Of a stretch of DNA of 64,000 bases, positions 22,190-35,100 are shown in pieces; positions within the stretch are counted from its first letter, which is position 1; each line of letters starts with the position of its first letter. The DNA comes from Apium graveolens (taxonomy: Eukaryota; Streptophyta; Magnoliopsida; Apiales; Apiaceae). Under the pieces are notes generated by a model that searched no databases, had not been told where the DNA came from, and saw nothing but the letters and a program-made list of their open reading frames with translations. Location of the stretch: positions 47,054,506 through 47,118,505 of the forward strand of contig NC_133647.1 of the NCBI RefSeq assembly GCF_009905375.1. Direction: 5' to 3'. The translations under genes and the position numbers were made by a program.

Positions 22190-22201
22190 GCTCTAATACC
22201 A
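22190..22201 (-). other. Primer-binding site of element B
   Basis: Minus-strand TGGTATTAGAGC differs by one C-to-T change from the initiator tRNA-Met complement. It sits five bases from the LTR edge at 22207. Confidence 0.75.
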
Positions 22202-22206
22202 AAAAC

Positions 22207-25200
22207 TATCACACCCCAACTACACTGTAAATAAAAGAGAACCATAATTATTACAAACTTATAAGTCCAAAGGACGATAATGATCTAATACACCCCAACC
22301 AAAATAATAACAATTCCAAGATCTTTACAAGTTCAGAGTTTGGAACAGCCCTTCTAACTAATACCACAATTACATACTGAAAGATTTCGCTTCATCTATA
22401 TATATATTATACCCGTGCCCTCAAATGGTCTTCACCCTGCCTACCAGTTGACTTATGGGCGGTCTGCTTGGTACGAACCATGATTGCTAACTGTAGATCA
22501 GGGTTAAGCACAAGAAAGTGAGCTACAACGCTTAACAAGTACTAATCATTCTACTAAGCAAGACATTATCTCAAAATCACGAGTTCATAAATCAAGGGGT
22601 TATGGATACTGGTAAGAATGACAATAAGAAACATGCAGTTATAATATGAAGACATGGTAAAATTATAGCAAGTGAAACATGGTATATGGAATCATGATAT
22701 CGGGCAATATGAAATAGAATAAAGACATGGTAGAATTAAAATAATCGAAACATGGCATGTGGTATCATGGCATCGGGCAATCATGTTATAATTATCAAAT
22801 CATCAAAATCATTTTAGGACGCTACGGATTACAGCCGGTGATCATCCGCGAAGTAATCCTGAACCGCGCTGGGTTCTCAAATATAATTGGATCCCTAGGC
22901 TATATGTGAGCCTATCAATAACGTGAAAAGGACTTGCGTCTGGGTCCAATCCACTAAGATAATAAAACATTTATTTTATTTTTATTGATTTATAACATGG
23001 ATTTCGGGTAAAGATTGGGTATCAACTTAATTGAATTAGATTCAAGGGAAGAATATTTGAAGGTAAAGTACGAATCAAGGTAAGAGTGATTAACGGAAGT
23101 ATTAGAAATAATTATGTTTATGGGGTTGTTATAAGTAAGCATTTATGGGAAATGTATGTATGTGCAACGATTATAAGAATAAAGAGGTAAGTAACTAGCC
23201 AACAATTATAAGCATAAGAAATTAGTAACTTGCCTTCCAATAATTCTAAGATTATTCGATCTTGACGGCACGAGTCTTCCCCTTCGCTTCGGAACCTACA
23301 CATTATATTAATCTCATTACTATTCACTCTTTATCGAATTATAAGCCTATAAGCTTCTAGACTAACCTTGATCCCTATTATAATTACGATTACATAAACT
23401 TATGATTACACATAACATAATCGCATACAATTCAAGTAATCCACATAGTCACATAATCACATAACGACATGGCATATACTACTAGTTATTTATTCTATAA
23501 TAACATCTAAACACCTAAGCACATAAACAAGTAACACATAAGAACTATTATTGACCTTAACATAACCTTAAAGATGATGTGCAACACTCGGACTCTTCAC
23601 TTCTAAGTCCTAATTACAATGAACACCACTAAGGTTTCCTAATGCCACTCGAAAGGGTGCTCTCGGGTTTCTTGGTGGAAATGGGGTGTCTCCACCTTGG
23701 GCCTTCATTCCAAACCACTTCGTACAGGATTTTAAGACGCTAAAATAACTTCTAAAGTTGGTGAGACTCAAAGGCCTCACTCCTAAAGGTTTACAAAGGT
23801 CAAGACTCTCACCGAAGTCCCCTGCGAGCAACAATTTGCATGTACTGTGCTCTTTAGCTGATATCTCAACTTCTACTCAGGGAATTATAACAAAACCAAT
23901 TCCCATAGATTCTTAAGACCTAGACCTAACTCTCAGACTTGGTTTCAGTCCAAGGCCTCACCTAGGCCTCTCTAGGCGTCTGCCCAAAGTTGACATTTGT
24001 CCAGCCTTCCTTGAAATCACTCTGCCCTGTTTTCACTCACATAAAACTCACTTTTCTCATTCAATTTTTAATTCTAGAGGTTTTTTAAGCTTCCTAGGGA
24101 TGCATTATACTTATTTAACCCAAGTCCCCATGAAGGCCTTGCCTAAGGCATGGTTATAATTGACCAAAGTTCAAGCTTACGAAATTCTGCCCTGTTCTGA
24201 GTTACTCTCGGAAATGTGTGTGTGTGCCTACCTAAATGCAAGTTTTCAATGAATCAAAACCACTTGACTCAAGTAAAACTCAAGTCCTAACTCCAGGAAA
24301 CTTGGGCCTAGCAAGGACTTACCACAACTCACCTAAAACAGCCTATACTTGTGGTGAAAAATTCTGCTATAAAGTGCCTAGCGTGCCTCCTTCCACCTTA
24401 ACTCCCAAATCAACACCGAAACCAACATGCAAGCCCATAAATCTATCCTAAAATGTACACAACCCTAATAACTATCATTCTATGGAAAAATACGAGCATA
24501 AACTGAGCCATAATAGTCATTAACCGAGGCAAAAACAAAAAGCATAGCAGAGCAGATTTTATATATGAAATTTTAGGCAAATATTCGAACCAAAAACACA
24601 TGGTAACAACTTGATGGCTACGAGATTTAATCATAACTCATTAAAGCACATGACATAATAGCATTTTAGAGCAAAAACCGTGCCATGCATTGCACAAAAA
24701 CTCATATTCAAATCACATAACACATTTGTTCGAAATATCACTTATACTGCGACATGCTATGATTTTTACATATCACTTATCACAGAACCTATGATCTTTT
24801 AAAATTTGTTTTTACAAAGTTTCTATCCTTGCATGCTATGATTTTTACATTAAAAGTTGAAGTTAATGCTTGATTAACTTCAACTTTTAATGTAAAAATC
24901 ATAGCATGCAAGGATAGAAACTTTGTAAAAACAAATTTTAAAAGATCATAGGTTCTTTAAAAGTCACATGCAATGCTTCTTTCCTTTTTCAAATCAAATA
25001 AAACTAACACACAAAACACAAAAACCCATTTGGCTCCTTGGAGTCATTGCCGAATGCTTGAGGCCAAGATTGTGGCTTGAAAGTAGAAGCATAACACTTC
25101 ATCAAGACCATCTCTTGCTCAAATTTTATAAGCCACAATTAGTTCAACTCTAGATTCACAAGAATCAAAGTTAAACCCTTGGCTTTAACTACATGCAAGT

Positions 25201-26089
25201 AAGAAAAATTCACCTTAAATGATGATAAGAAACCAAGTGAAATTAACCTTGCTTAGAGGGGTTGAAAGATGCAAGAAGATGAAGAAATGAAAAGAAAAAA
25301 ATGAGAGGGGAGGGGTTATAGGTTCGGCCGAGAGAGAGAGGGGAAGGAGAGAAGAGAGTGAAGTGAAGTGGTGGTGGAGAAAATGAGGTGAGTGGAGTGT
25401 ATATGTTTGTTTTTATCCCATTAAAATGGTAGTGGAGGTTGAACTTACCAATTTGTCCTTTTTTCACTAATAACCAACTATTGCATGAAAGGTTTTATTG
25501 GTCTTTTGCTTGGTCAAAGAGAGTTAGTGGGGAGTGAAATGACAATCCTATCCTTGACTTCTATTTGAGTGGAAATTGCATGCAAGGGTATGCTTGTAAT
25601 TTGATAACTAATAAAAGTAAAATTTAAAAGAATGATTTTTAGTAATTAAAATACATATCCATAAATCACCAAATAAATACCATAAATACTATGAGATTTT
25701 TGAAATTTAATAAAATTATTTTCAAAAATTTGAATAAAATTTTATATTAAAATAATTTTTCTAATATTAATATACTAACAAAATAAATCACGAAAAATAT
25801 AATTAACACACTATAAATCACAAAAATAATTGCAAGTAACTTGATTATATCCCATAATACTAAAATAAAAATTTATCGCCTTGTCGCAACTATTTAAATA
25901 TTACTAAATCGCGAGAAATCTCTATTATTTACTAATCGCGTAGCGAAAATCCTACTCGCGTATGAAAATTATACGCTTAAAGTATTCCAACAATACTCGC
26001 AATGCCATACAACTAAATTACACACAATATATAACAAATTCGCATAATCGGCCTTATAATAGAGGATATTTACAAATATATATATCACA
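22207..26089 (-). mobile_element. Long 5' LTR of Tekay-like element B
   Basis: The inner edge is TATCACACCCCAAC at 22207 (TGTCACACC with one change). It is the mirror of GGGGTGTGACA at 1709, and the shared GATTACAGCCGGTGATCA block at 22823 confirms the same family as 667-1709. It includes a purine-rich leader region with TTCGGCCGAGAGAG (25321-25334), where transcripts of such LTRs usually begin. An 83-bp perfect inverted repeat is listed separately. The outer edge is uncertain. TATATCACA at 26089 is one candidate, which gives about 3.9 kb. Nothing coding is seen within it. Confidence 0.6.
24784..24956. repeat. Perfect 83-bp inverted repeat with 7-base loop
   Basis: 24784-24866 and 24874-24956 are exact reverse complements over 83 bases, separated by TGCTTGA. 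The arms start AGAACCTATGATC and end GATCATAGGTTCT. Flanks show no obvious target-site duplication. A 20-base piece of the left arm (CATGCTATGATTTTTACAT) also occurs just upstream at 24753-24771, so the arm sequence belongs to the LTR itself. Confidence 0.95.
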
Positions 26090-26117
26090 TTTATAAAGAT
26101 AGCTCTAAGATTTACCG

Positions 26118-26486
26118 GTTGTCAGAGACCGAATACGCTGGATTGGTTTTTAGTTGTTTTTAGTCCGGCTAATTTACAAGTATGACTTATGTAAGATAAC
26201 AAATAAGAAACGGATATTTGGCCGATAGACTAACCTTACTTAAAGGTTATTTATGCAGTAAGACTTAATCACTTTTGGGATTGTAATAATTATCACTTGT
26301 GGATTGATAAACTCTAGTAATGAATGGTTCGTGTCCAAGACAATAACCTGTAAATGTGTGTGTATGTTGATAAGGGTGGGTTCGTTAAGGTGTGGGTATT
26401 TATATACTGTGGTACGAGATAAGTGTTATACTGAATTCAAAATGGTGTGGCCTCCTAGATTCCTAACCCCGGATTTTGGGGCGCCA
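26118..26486 (+). mobile_element. Ty3/gypsy LTR fragment (family C), 3' end
   Basis: It ends CCCCGGATTTTGGGGCGCCA at 26486 and is collinear with the reverse complement of the LTR beginning at 47001 (ATAATTATCACTTG, GAATGGTTCGT, CCAAGACAATAACC, GTATTTATATA). Homology begins near 26118, so the 5' part is absent. The right edge interrupts gag of Sirevirus 2. Confidence 0.75.
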
Positions 26487-26595
26487 AAGAGAGTCTCATT
26501 GAGAAATTCTCAAGTTTATAAGGAATTCACCTTGGATAGACTGTATGGGATTCTAAAGACCTATGAGCTCGAAATAGAGCAAGATGAGAATCTAG

Positions 26596-26630
<35 letters not shown>

Positions 26631-28337
26631 AGGGAGGATCCATTGCATTGGTTGCTGAGCAAGAAAAGGAGAAGGGGACAAAGGTTGAAGTTGTTGAATC
26701 TGCACCAAACCATAGAGTTTGTGATGGCAAGGGAAAAGGGCTAGTAGTTGAACATGAAGATAATCTTAGTCAAGATGACATGGTTGACATAGATGAGCAT
26801 CTTGCTTTTCTATCCACGAGATTTGCCTAGCTCAAATTCAAGAAGAATTTTGGAGCAGCCAAGTCATACAGAAACATGGTTGATAAGTCTAAATTCAAAT
26901 GTTTCAAGTGTGGCTTGGCAGGTTATTTTGTTAGTGAATGTAGAAAGTCTGATTCTGGTAAAAAAAAGTTTGATTGTGTTAATTATGAACAAAAATAATT
27001 TGAGTTTCTCAAACAAAAGAAAAGGGCTTTCATCACACAAGAAAATGACTGGGCTGCAGATGGATTAGATGAGGATGAAGATTCAAGCTATGTGAATCTA
27101 GCACTTATGGCCATATCTGATGAAACAGAGGTCAGTTCATCAAGTAATCAGGTAATCACCACTAACCTAACATATTTATCTAAATCTGAGTGTAATGATA
27201 CCATAAATGACATGTCTACTGAATTATATCATCTGCGTGTTACACTCAAGTCTCTCACTAAAGAAAACACTAAACTTAAAGAGTTTAATCTATTTTTAAG
27301 TAAAAGAAATACTGTGTTAGAAACTCAATTTGTTGAGTTTGAAAAATTAAAAATAGAATGCAAGATTGCTAAAGATGAACTAACCGAATCCTTAAAAATG
27401 AGGAGATTTTAAGAAAGCAACTTGAATGAGAACAGGAAGTAATTAAGGCATGGAAATCATCTAGAGATGTCCATGCTCAAATTACTAAAGTTCAAGGTAT
27501 AGAATCCTTATGTGATGAAGCCAGGAAAAAGAGCAAGGAGAAACTAGATTCTAATTTGGTAGAAGGACTTTCTACGAATATGGATTCGACGGATGATGAA
27601 TGTCATCCGTCGAAAGACCTAAAGGATCATCCGTCGAGTGAGAAAAAGCCAATTAGCAAAGCTAAAGTAGCTAAGCTAAATGAGAAATATGGATCAGTTT
27701 CTAAGAACTTTGTTCCAGGAGAAACAAGTCAAGTGAACAAAAACAAGAAAGTCAATGTAGGGCATCTGTCTATCAAGCAATTAAATGACAGATTGGAGAA
27801 AATTGAAGTGAGAGCAGAATATAAAAGGAAAAACAATAGAAATGGGAAAGTAGGAATTAACAAACATAACAAATACACACCTGATAAATATGCACCAAGA
27901 AAAATATGTGTTAAGTGTGGTAGTGTTAATCACTTGTCTGTTAATTGCAAACTTGCTATGCCTGCTCCCATGTCTGCACCACCTTCATTTCCCAGCATGC
28001 CTACAATGCCTGTAAATGTTATGTCTGCACATAATTTGAATGCACAGTTTGCTAATATGCCATTTTCTTAAAATCCTTACTATGGTGCATTTAGTATGCC
28101 ACAATGCCATTTAGCATGCCATACCGGAATAACATGTTTGCACAGAATATGCCTTTCCATGTTAATCAGCCTATGCATGATAATTCTGCAATGATGAATG
28201 GTTTTAAGGACTTTACTCAACTGACTAAGGATGAACTTCAAATGCTTAAGTCAAATGAGGACAAGCCTAAGAAAGCTAAGAAAAAGGCTAACAAAACAGG
28301 ACCCAAGGACACTTGGGTACCAAAATCAACTTGATTT
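26487..28337 (+). pseudogene. gag: Sirevirus 2 gag, 5'-truncated and frameshifted
   Basis: It starts at the LTR edge with SLRNSQVYKEFTLDRLYGILKTYELE, equal to residues about 188-213 of the intact Sirevirus 3 gag, so the whole N-terminal gag domain is gone. An AAAG microsatellite at 26595-26632 shifts the frame. After it come a DIDEHLAFLSTRFA block, a knuckle CFKCGLAGYFVSEC in which the zinc-ligand His is Tyr, a coiled-coil region (MSTELYHLRVTLKSLTKENTK), two stops near 27410, the second knuckle CVKCGSVNHLSVNC, and an M/P-rich tail ending WVPKST at 28334. In the family this protein builds the virus-like particle. Here it cannot. Confidence 0.85.
26595..26632 (+). repeat. (GAAA)n microsatellite inside gag
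   Basis: About nine GAAA units replace the single ERGRKK-coding site of the related gag at 50395. The expansion shifts the downstream frame. Confidence 0.9.
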
Positions 28338-28348
28338 GATTTTATTGT

Positions 28349-31300
28349 GTGCAGGGAACCAGAAAGAATCTTTGGTATTTGGATAGTGGGTGCTCAAGGC
28401 ACATGACTGGAGATTCTACCCTGCTCACTAAGTTCAAGGAGAGAGCTGACCCAAGTATCACTTTTGGAGATGACAGCAAGGTTTATACTGTGCGATATGG
28501 CTTGATTTCAAAGGATAATATCATCATTGAGGAAGTTGCCTTAGTGGATGGACTCAAGCATAATTTGTTGAGTATCAGCCAACTTTATGATAAGGGCAAC
28601 TCAGTAACATTTAATTCTGAAGCCTGTGTTGTGACAAACAAGAGAAGTAACAAAGTGGTTCTCACTGAAGTTAGAAAAGGGAATGTGTACTTAGCTGAAT
28701 TCAACTCATCAAATGTAGAATTTGTCACTTGTCTATTTAGCAAGGCAAGTCAAGATGAAAGTTGGCTATGGTACAAGAAGATGTCTCACCTTAACTTCAA
28801 GACTATGAATGATCTAGTCAGAAAAGATTTGGTAAGAGGTATTCCTCAAGTGGAATTCTCAAAGGATGGACTGTGTGATGCATGTCAAAAAGGAAAGCAA
28901 ATAAAGGCATCATTCAGAAAGAAGCTTGATTCAAAAATTGAAGAACCTTTGCAACCATTACACATGGATTTATTTGGACCAGTCAATATATCGTCCATCT
29001 CAAGAAAAAGATACTGCCTTGTAATTGTAGATGATTTCTCAAAGTTCTCTTGGACATATTTTCTAAAATCCAATGATGAATCTAGTGAAATCATCATCAA
29101 TCACTTAAGGAAAGTCAACAATCATCCTGATTTTAAAGTAAGAAGAATCAGGAGTGACAATGGAACTGAGTTTAAGAATTTTGTGATAAGATCATTTTGT
29201 GAAGAGAATGGGATCATGCATGAGTTGTTAGCAGCAAGAACCCCACAGCAAATGGTGTGGTGGAAAGGAATAACAGATCTCTTATTGTAGCTCCAAGAAC
29301 AATGCTAGAAGAATCAAATTTATCAACATATTTTTGGGCTGAAGCTGTAAATACTGCATGCTACACTCAGAATATTTCTTTGGTTAATCAAGTAAAATGC
29401 ATGATACCCTACCAATTGTTCAAGAATAGGAAGCCAACACTAAACTTTCTTTATGTCTTTGGCTGTAAATGTTATATCTTAAGGAATCAAACTGATCAGC
29501 ATGGGAAGTTTGATGTAAAAGAAGATGAAGGCATTTTTGTTGGATATGCAGTTGGAAAAGCATATAGAGTCTACAATCTTAGAACCAAAATTGTTATGGT
29601 ATCTGTACATTTTGTGTTTGATGATAAAAAGATTGAAGGACTGCAAGATGTAGATTTCCATCAAAGCCTCAAATTTGACAATGTTGAGATGATTTGTGAA
29701 GACAGTGATGATTAAAGTGATCAAGATCAAATATCTAAGGACAATGTAGAAAAGTCTACCACCAATGAAGCACAGAACTCAACATCCGTTGAAAGATCAA
29801 GTGCATCGTTCATTGAAAGATAATCTGCATCATCCGTCAAAAGGCAAAACTCAACATCCGTTGAACCATCAATAGAAATCGAGGGCCAATATAGATCAAA
29901 ATTAGAAAGAACCCCAACTACAAGTCAAAGATCCATAAACTCAGGGGGAGTTTCTTCTAATCAAAACTCTGTCACACATCAAGACAACAATGAGGCTTCT
30001 TCATCTAGAGCTAATCTACCACAACAGAGGAAATGGAATAGAGATCACCCATTTGAACTAATTATTGGTGATGTGTCTTCTAGAGTGTGGACAAGAAAAG
30101 CAACTCAAGAGGAATGTCTATATAGCAGCTTTCTATCTCAGGAAGAGCCTAAAAAGGTAGAGGAAGCTCTGCTGGATCCTGATTGGGTTTTAGCTATGCA
30201 GGAGGAGCTAAACCAATTTGAAAGGAATAAAGTTTGGAAGCTGGTATCCAAGCTTAAAGGAAAGAATCCTGTTGACACTAAATGGGTATTCAGAAAAAAG
30301 ATGGATGAAAATGGCATAGCAGTTAGAAACAAAGCTAGATTGGTTGCTAAGAGCTATTGTCAACAAGAAGGAATTGATTTTGATGAAACCTTTGTTCCTG
30401 TTGTAAGAATTGAGTCATCAGAATCTTCTTAGCCTATGCATCCCATGCCAATTTCAAGGTCTATCAATGGATGTCAAAAGTGCTTTTCTAAATGGATATT
30501 TGGAGGAGGAAGTCTATGTCAATCAGCCTCCTGGTTTTGAAGACCCAAATTTTCCAGAATATGTCTACTATCTTTTGAAAGCACCCTATGGATTGAAGCA
30601 AGCACCTAGAGCCTGGTATGATACTTTGTCAAAGTTTCTCTTAAAAACTTACTTCACAAGGGGTACTGTTGACAAAACTCTATTCTTTAGAAATGTTAAT
30701 GGCTCTACTATACTTGTTCAAATTTATGTAGATGATATTATATTTGGTTCTACAGATGAAAAACTTTGTAAAAAGTTTGCCAAACTAATGCAAAGTAAAT
30801 ATGAAATGAGCATGATGTGAGAACTAACTTACTTTCTTGGCTTACAGGTGAAGCAAGTTAGTAATGGAATATTCATTAGTCAAACCAAATATATTTATGA
30901 TCTTTTGAAGAAGTTTGACTTAATGGATTGCACATCTGCAAAAACTCCCATGACCACTGCAACTAAACTTGAATTAAACACTAATGAAAATTATGTGGAT
31001 ATTTCAAGTTATAGAGGCATGTTTGGATCACTTTTATATTTAATAGCTAGTAGGCCAGATATAATGTTTGGTACATGTCTTTGTGCTAGATTTCAGGCTG
31101 ATCCAAGAGAATCTCATTTAATAGCTATTAAGAAAATTTTCAGATATCTCAAAGGAACACCAAAACTTGGCATTTGGTATCCTAGAGACTCTGGTTTTGA
31201 TCTAACTGGCTATTCAGATGCAGATTATGCAGGTTGTAAAATTGATAGAAAAAATACAACAGGAACATGTCTATTTTTTGGAAATAAGCTAGTATCCTGG

Positions 31301-31663
31301 TTCAGTAAAAAGCAAAATTCAGTCTCTACTTCTACAACTAAAGTTGAATATATTGTTGCTGGTAGTTGTTGTGCTCAGATTTTATAGATGAAAAATCAAC
31401 TGTTGGACTATGGTCTATAAGTGAATATGATTCCTATTTTCTGTGACAACACAAGTGCCATTGCAATTATTGAAAATCATGTACAACATTAAAGGACCAA
31501 GCACATTGACATCAAGTACCACTTCATTAGTGAGCATGTTATGAATGGTACTGTGGAACTTTATTTTGTTCCAAGTGAGAAGCAACTTGTAGACATCTTT
31601 ACCAAGCCACTTAATGAGTCCACCTTTACTAGGTTGGTAAGTGAGTTAGATATGCTTAATTAG
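28349..31663 (+). pseudogene. pol: Sirevirus 2 pol, degenerate but full-length in layout
   Basis: Domains in order: protease LDSGCSRHMTGD near 28375, pre-integrase zinc site with WYKKMSHLN and CDACQKGKQ (first His of HHCC is Tyr), integrase with [17 protein letters not shown] and RSDNGTEF, a frameshift in PQQ-x-GVVER near 29253, the integrase tail to 29715, a spacer carrying ATCCGTTGAA repeats, RT ([17 protein letters not shown], frameshift near 30410, [18 protein letters not shown] at about 30728), and RNase H (SDADYAGC, FCDNTSAIA, FTKPLNESTFT) with two in-frame stops, ending in TAG at 31661. It has the copia order and high similarity to Sirevirus 3 pol, and is inactive. Confidence 0.9.
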
Positions 31664-32056
31664 TCTTAATATGTTTTGATGTCTAAGCAGGTTGAATTGC
31701 AGCCAGAATAATATTTGATATTTCTTGTCAAAAATGTAAATTGTGGCTAAGTCAGAATTTACATCTCGACGGATGTTCATTATCCGTTAAAAATGAACAT
31801 CTGTTGAATTTTATTATCCGTAGATATATCAATTATCACTCTGGCTTCTTTTATTATTATCCTTCGAATTGCACTCAATCTTAGTCGTTAATTTTAAGCA
31901 ACATCCGTCGAATTTACTAACAGCCTCTATGTATATTTCAACGAATAATCTTAGAATTTTAATAGTTTTCTTTATTTTTGAAACGGCTATTTTGGGCTAA
32001 TTTGCTTGGTTACTTTATTTACTTTTTAACTTTTGACAGTTTATTTCTGAGTAAGT

Positions 32057-32064
32057 ATAAAAGC
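32057..32064 (+). promoter_or_regulatory. TATA box upstream of the env-like ORF of Sirevirus 2
   Basis: TATAAAAG lies 106 bases before the env-like ATG at 32170, followed by a leader dominated by C/T (TTCTCTAACTCTCTTCTTCCC). The ATG context, CAGAAATGGCACC, fits plant initiation preference. This would allow independent transcription, but promoter activity is an inference. Confidence 0.45.
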
Positions 32065-32169
32065 TAATTTCATTTTTATTTTTCACTTTTATCATTCTCA
32101 AGCAATTTCTCTAACTCTCTTCTTCCCAAAGCAAATACTCTCTTTCTACAACTAACTCCAATCACAGAA

Positions 32170-35100
32170 ATGGCACCTGTAGTCAAAATCATGTCCTCAA
32201 CTGGGTTTATCTATGAAAAGAACAACTTTGTGGGTCTGGTGAACAAGCAATTTCCGGCATCTGAAGATTATCACAAGATGATGAACTTCATACCGAACTG
32301 TAAATCGAGTTATGCCATGCTTGAGTCTCCAACCATCTACTGTGAAGTTGTCTAGGAAATTTGGACCACAACAGTGTTCAACTCTAAGGACAAAACTATT
32401 ACCTTCACACTCAAAGGTAATGAACACTATGTTAATTATGATACTATTGAAAAATGCTTTAAATTTCCTGAAAATAACACACCTGCTTCACACACAGATA
32501 CTGATGTGACTAATATGCTAGTTTCTATGGGCTATGCTCTTGATGCCACTAAATTAGGTGATGTGAGGAGAATGGGTTTTAGAAAGGAATGGAGTTTTCT
32601 GTGTGATTCATTCATTAAAGTGTTTTCTGGAAAAATTAGCAATTTTAATGTTGTATCTTACTCACTTGTTTACATGCTTTATATGTTCCTTAGTGAGAAG
32701 TACTTCAATTTTAGCACTTCTGTTATGTATGAGTTATGGAGTAAATTAGGGGATATTAAGAAGAGGTCTAAGAATATTTACTATGCTAGATTCTTCATGA
32801 TGATAGCTAATTTTGGTTCTGAGAATCTCTCAATTGAGAACCCAACAAACAAGTTAGATTGTTGGGTCCAAGAGATAAGAGTTATTGTTGATCTTAACAG
32901 GATAAATCACTGAGAGGATGTTTCCCTTGTGTACATGCCAATCATGGAACAACCTCAGGTAAGTGAGGTAAACATTTATGTCCCTACTACTTCCCAACCT
33001 ATTACTTCTTTGCAATCAAATGTGGTTGTGGCACCTGTGACAGTGACCAAACAGGTGCCTACCCAAGCCACAAAACCTAAAATCTCCAAATCCAAGTCAA
33101 AGAAAGCCCCCTCTAGTTTCTCTCAACAGAAACTAGTTGTAAAATCCACTAAAAGCCTAGAGGGGAGTGTGAAGGGAAGTGAGGCTGGTGAGGGATAGGG
33201 TGAACATCAAAGAAGCCCTAAGAATAAGGATGGGGAGGTAAGTGCATCCCAGCCTAGCCGCACTACAGTTTCCCAACAAATTGTAGTGTTTAACAAAGAT
33301 ATAAGCCCATTTTTAGTTGCATCCTCCCAAAAGGATGGAACTATTGAACAAAGCTCTCAACCAAGAGCACAAGCCAAGAGGGTTAGGGACACAAGCTCAC
33401 CCCAGACTTATGTCAGAAAGAAGAAATCAAACATCATTGGGGATACACAAGGTGCACACACAGTGCCTACTGCAGTCAAAGACTCAGTTCATGCACCTTC
33501 TCAAAGTCAGATTGATATGGCTCCAATAAATGTGGAGTCACAGCCAAAATCTTTAGTTATAGAAGCACCTCGCACTTAAAACTCACCCACAAATTCTTTG
33601 GATGTGGACATGATTCACACATCAATTCCTGATTCTCCATCTTTAACTCTCATGGACAAGAAAAAATCTCAAGCAAGTAAGCATCATCTTTTAGATGATT
33701 TGTTGGCTCACTTGCCATTCCTTTCTGATTCTACTGAGAATACCGTGCAAAATCTCAAATCAATCTCCACAGATTCTATAGTAGTCTCTACTCCAAACTC
33801 TGTCATTTCTACTATCTCGATGGATATTGTTCATCTGTCTACTAGTGACTGTATCTCAACGGATGTGCTTCACAGCAATCATCCGTTGAAACTTTCAACT
33901 ACTATTTCGATGGATGTTTCTCATACGTTGAACATCACTGCACCACTGTAAATTTCAACTACAATTACAGGTGCAGATGATCTAGTGGTTGTACAGTCAC
34001 TCTTAGGATTGATGGAAGAGAGTGAACAGAGTGAGAGGCTGAGTTGCTCTCAGGCAAAAGGAGAGGAAATGAGTGAAACTCTAAGCAATTTCTTCCATCT
34101 TGGCAAAAGTGAGTAAGTGGAGTCCCACCTTAGTAGGTGAAAGTGAGGTTGTGAGGGTCGGAAGCCAAGGGGAGCCCTTGATGTAAAAACAGAGAGATTA
34201 TGAGAGGAAAGCAGGTAGAGGAGATACAAGGATGTAAACCATTGCTAGTGAGTCAATGAACATCAGTGATGCAGAAAAGGAGAGACTGTTTTAGCAAGAA
34301 TATCAAGCTGTAATAGATTCTATCTCTTTGAATGCTTAGACATTTACTCATCTTGTTCCAGCATATCAAATTCTGGTTGGACAGGGCAATGAGGAGGCTG
34401 AGAAGACATTGAACTCGATGCACACTACTGCTTCAATGTGAAGGGCAAAGGATGCTATAACTACTATGCCCTCCACATCCGGTAATGACTTTGAATTAGC
34501 TGAAGACTCATTTAGGGATGATGGTGAGAATGATGAGGATGAAAGCATGAGCATAGGGGGAGATGCAGAAACTCCATCATGGATGCGGCACAAGGAATGC
34601 TCTTATCCATATCTCCAATCCACACTATTCAAGCTTATCCACGATACCCAAACAACTAATCAAGCATCCACCAGTGCTAGCACCAAAAGACTACTTTCAG
34701 CTCACCTGGAATCTCTTCAATTTCATAAAATTCAAGCTCTCCAACAAATTCAACATATGGATGCCATCAAACAGGAAATTGGTGAAATTAAACAAGATTT
34801 TGTAGCAAGGTTGGATGCTAGGCGAGATGAAAAGATATAGTTCAAAATCTACTGGACTTATCCTATGAAACCCCTAGGCGAGATCAAAAGAAGCTGCTTG
34901 CAAGGTCTATTGCCTTATCCAAAGATCCCAGAGACACAATATCAAAGAACAGAATTGCTAAGATCTACAGGAATGGTAAACTAATCTGTGTAGCGGCTGG
35001 ACATCCACAATTTACAGAGGTTAAGAAAGAAGAAAAAGTAAGGCTTAAACAACAACAACAAACTGCTTTAGAAGCCAATAACCTAGACAAGAAGCCTGCA

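Noticed and set aside
24784..24956. Inverted repeat as a MITE or foldback transposon
   Set aside because: No flanking target-site duplication is visible, and part of the arm is repeated in the adjacent LTR, so it looks home-grown rather than inserted.
25243..25467. 74-codon minus-strand frame in the long LTR of element B
   Set aside because: It is encoded by the purine-rich leader repeat (GAGAGAGAGGGG), a low-complexity region typical of LTR transcription starts.
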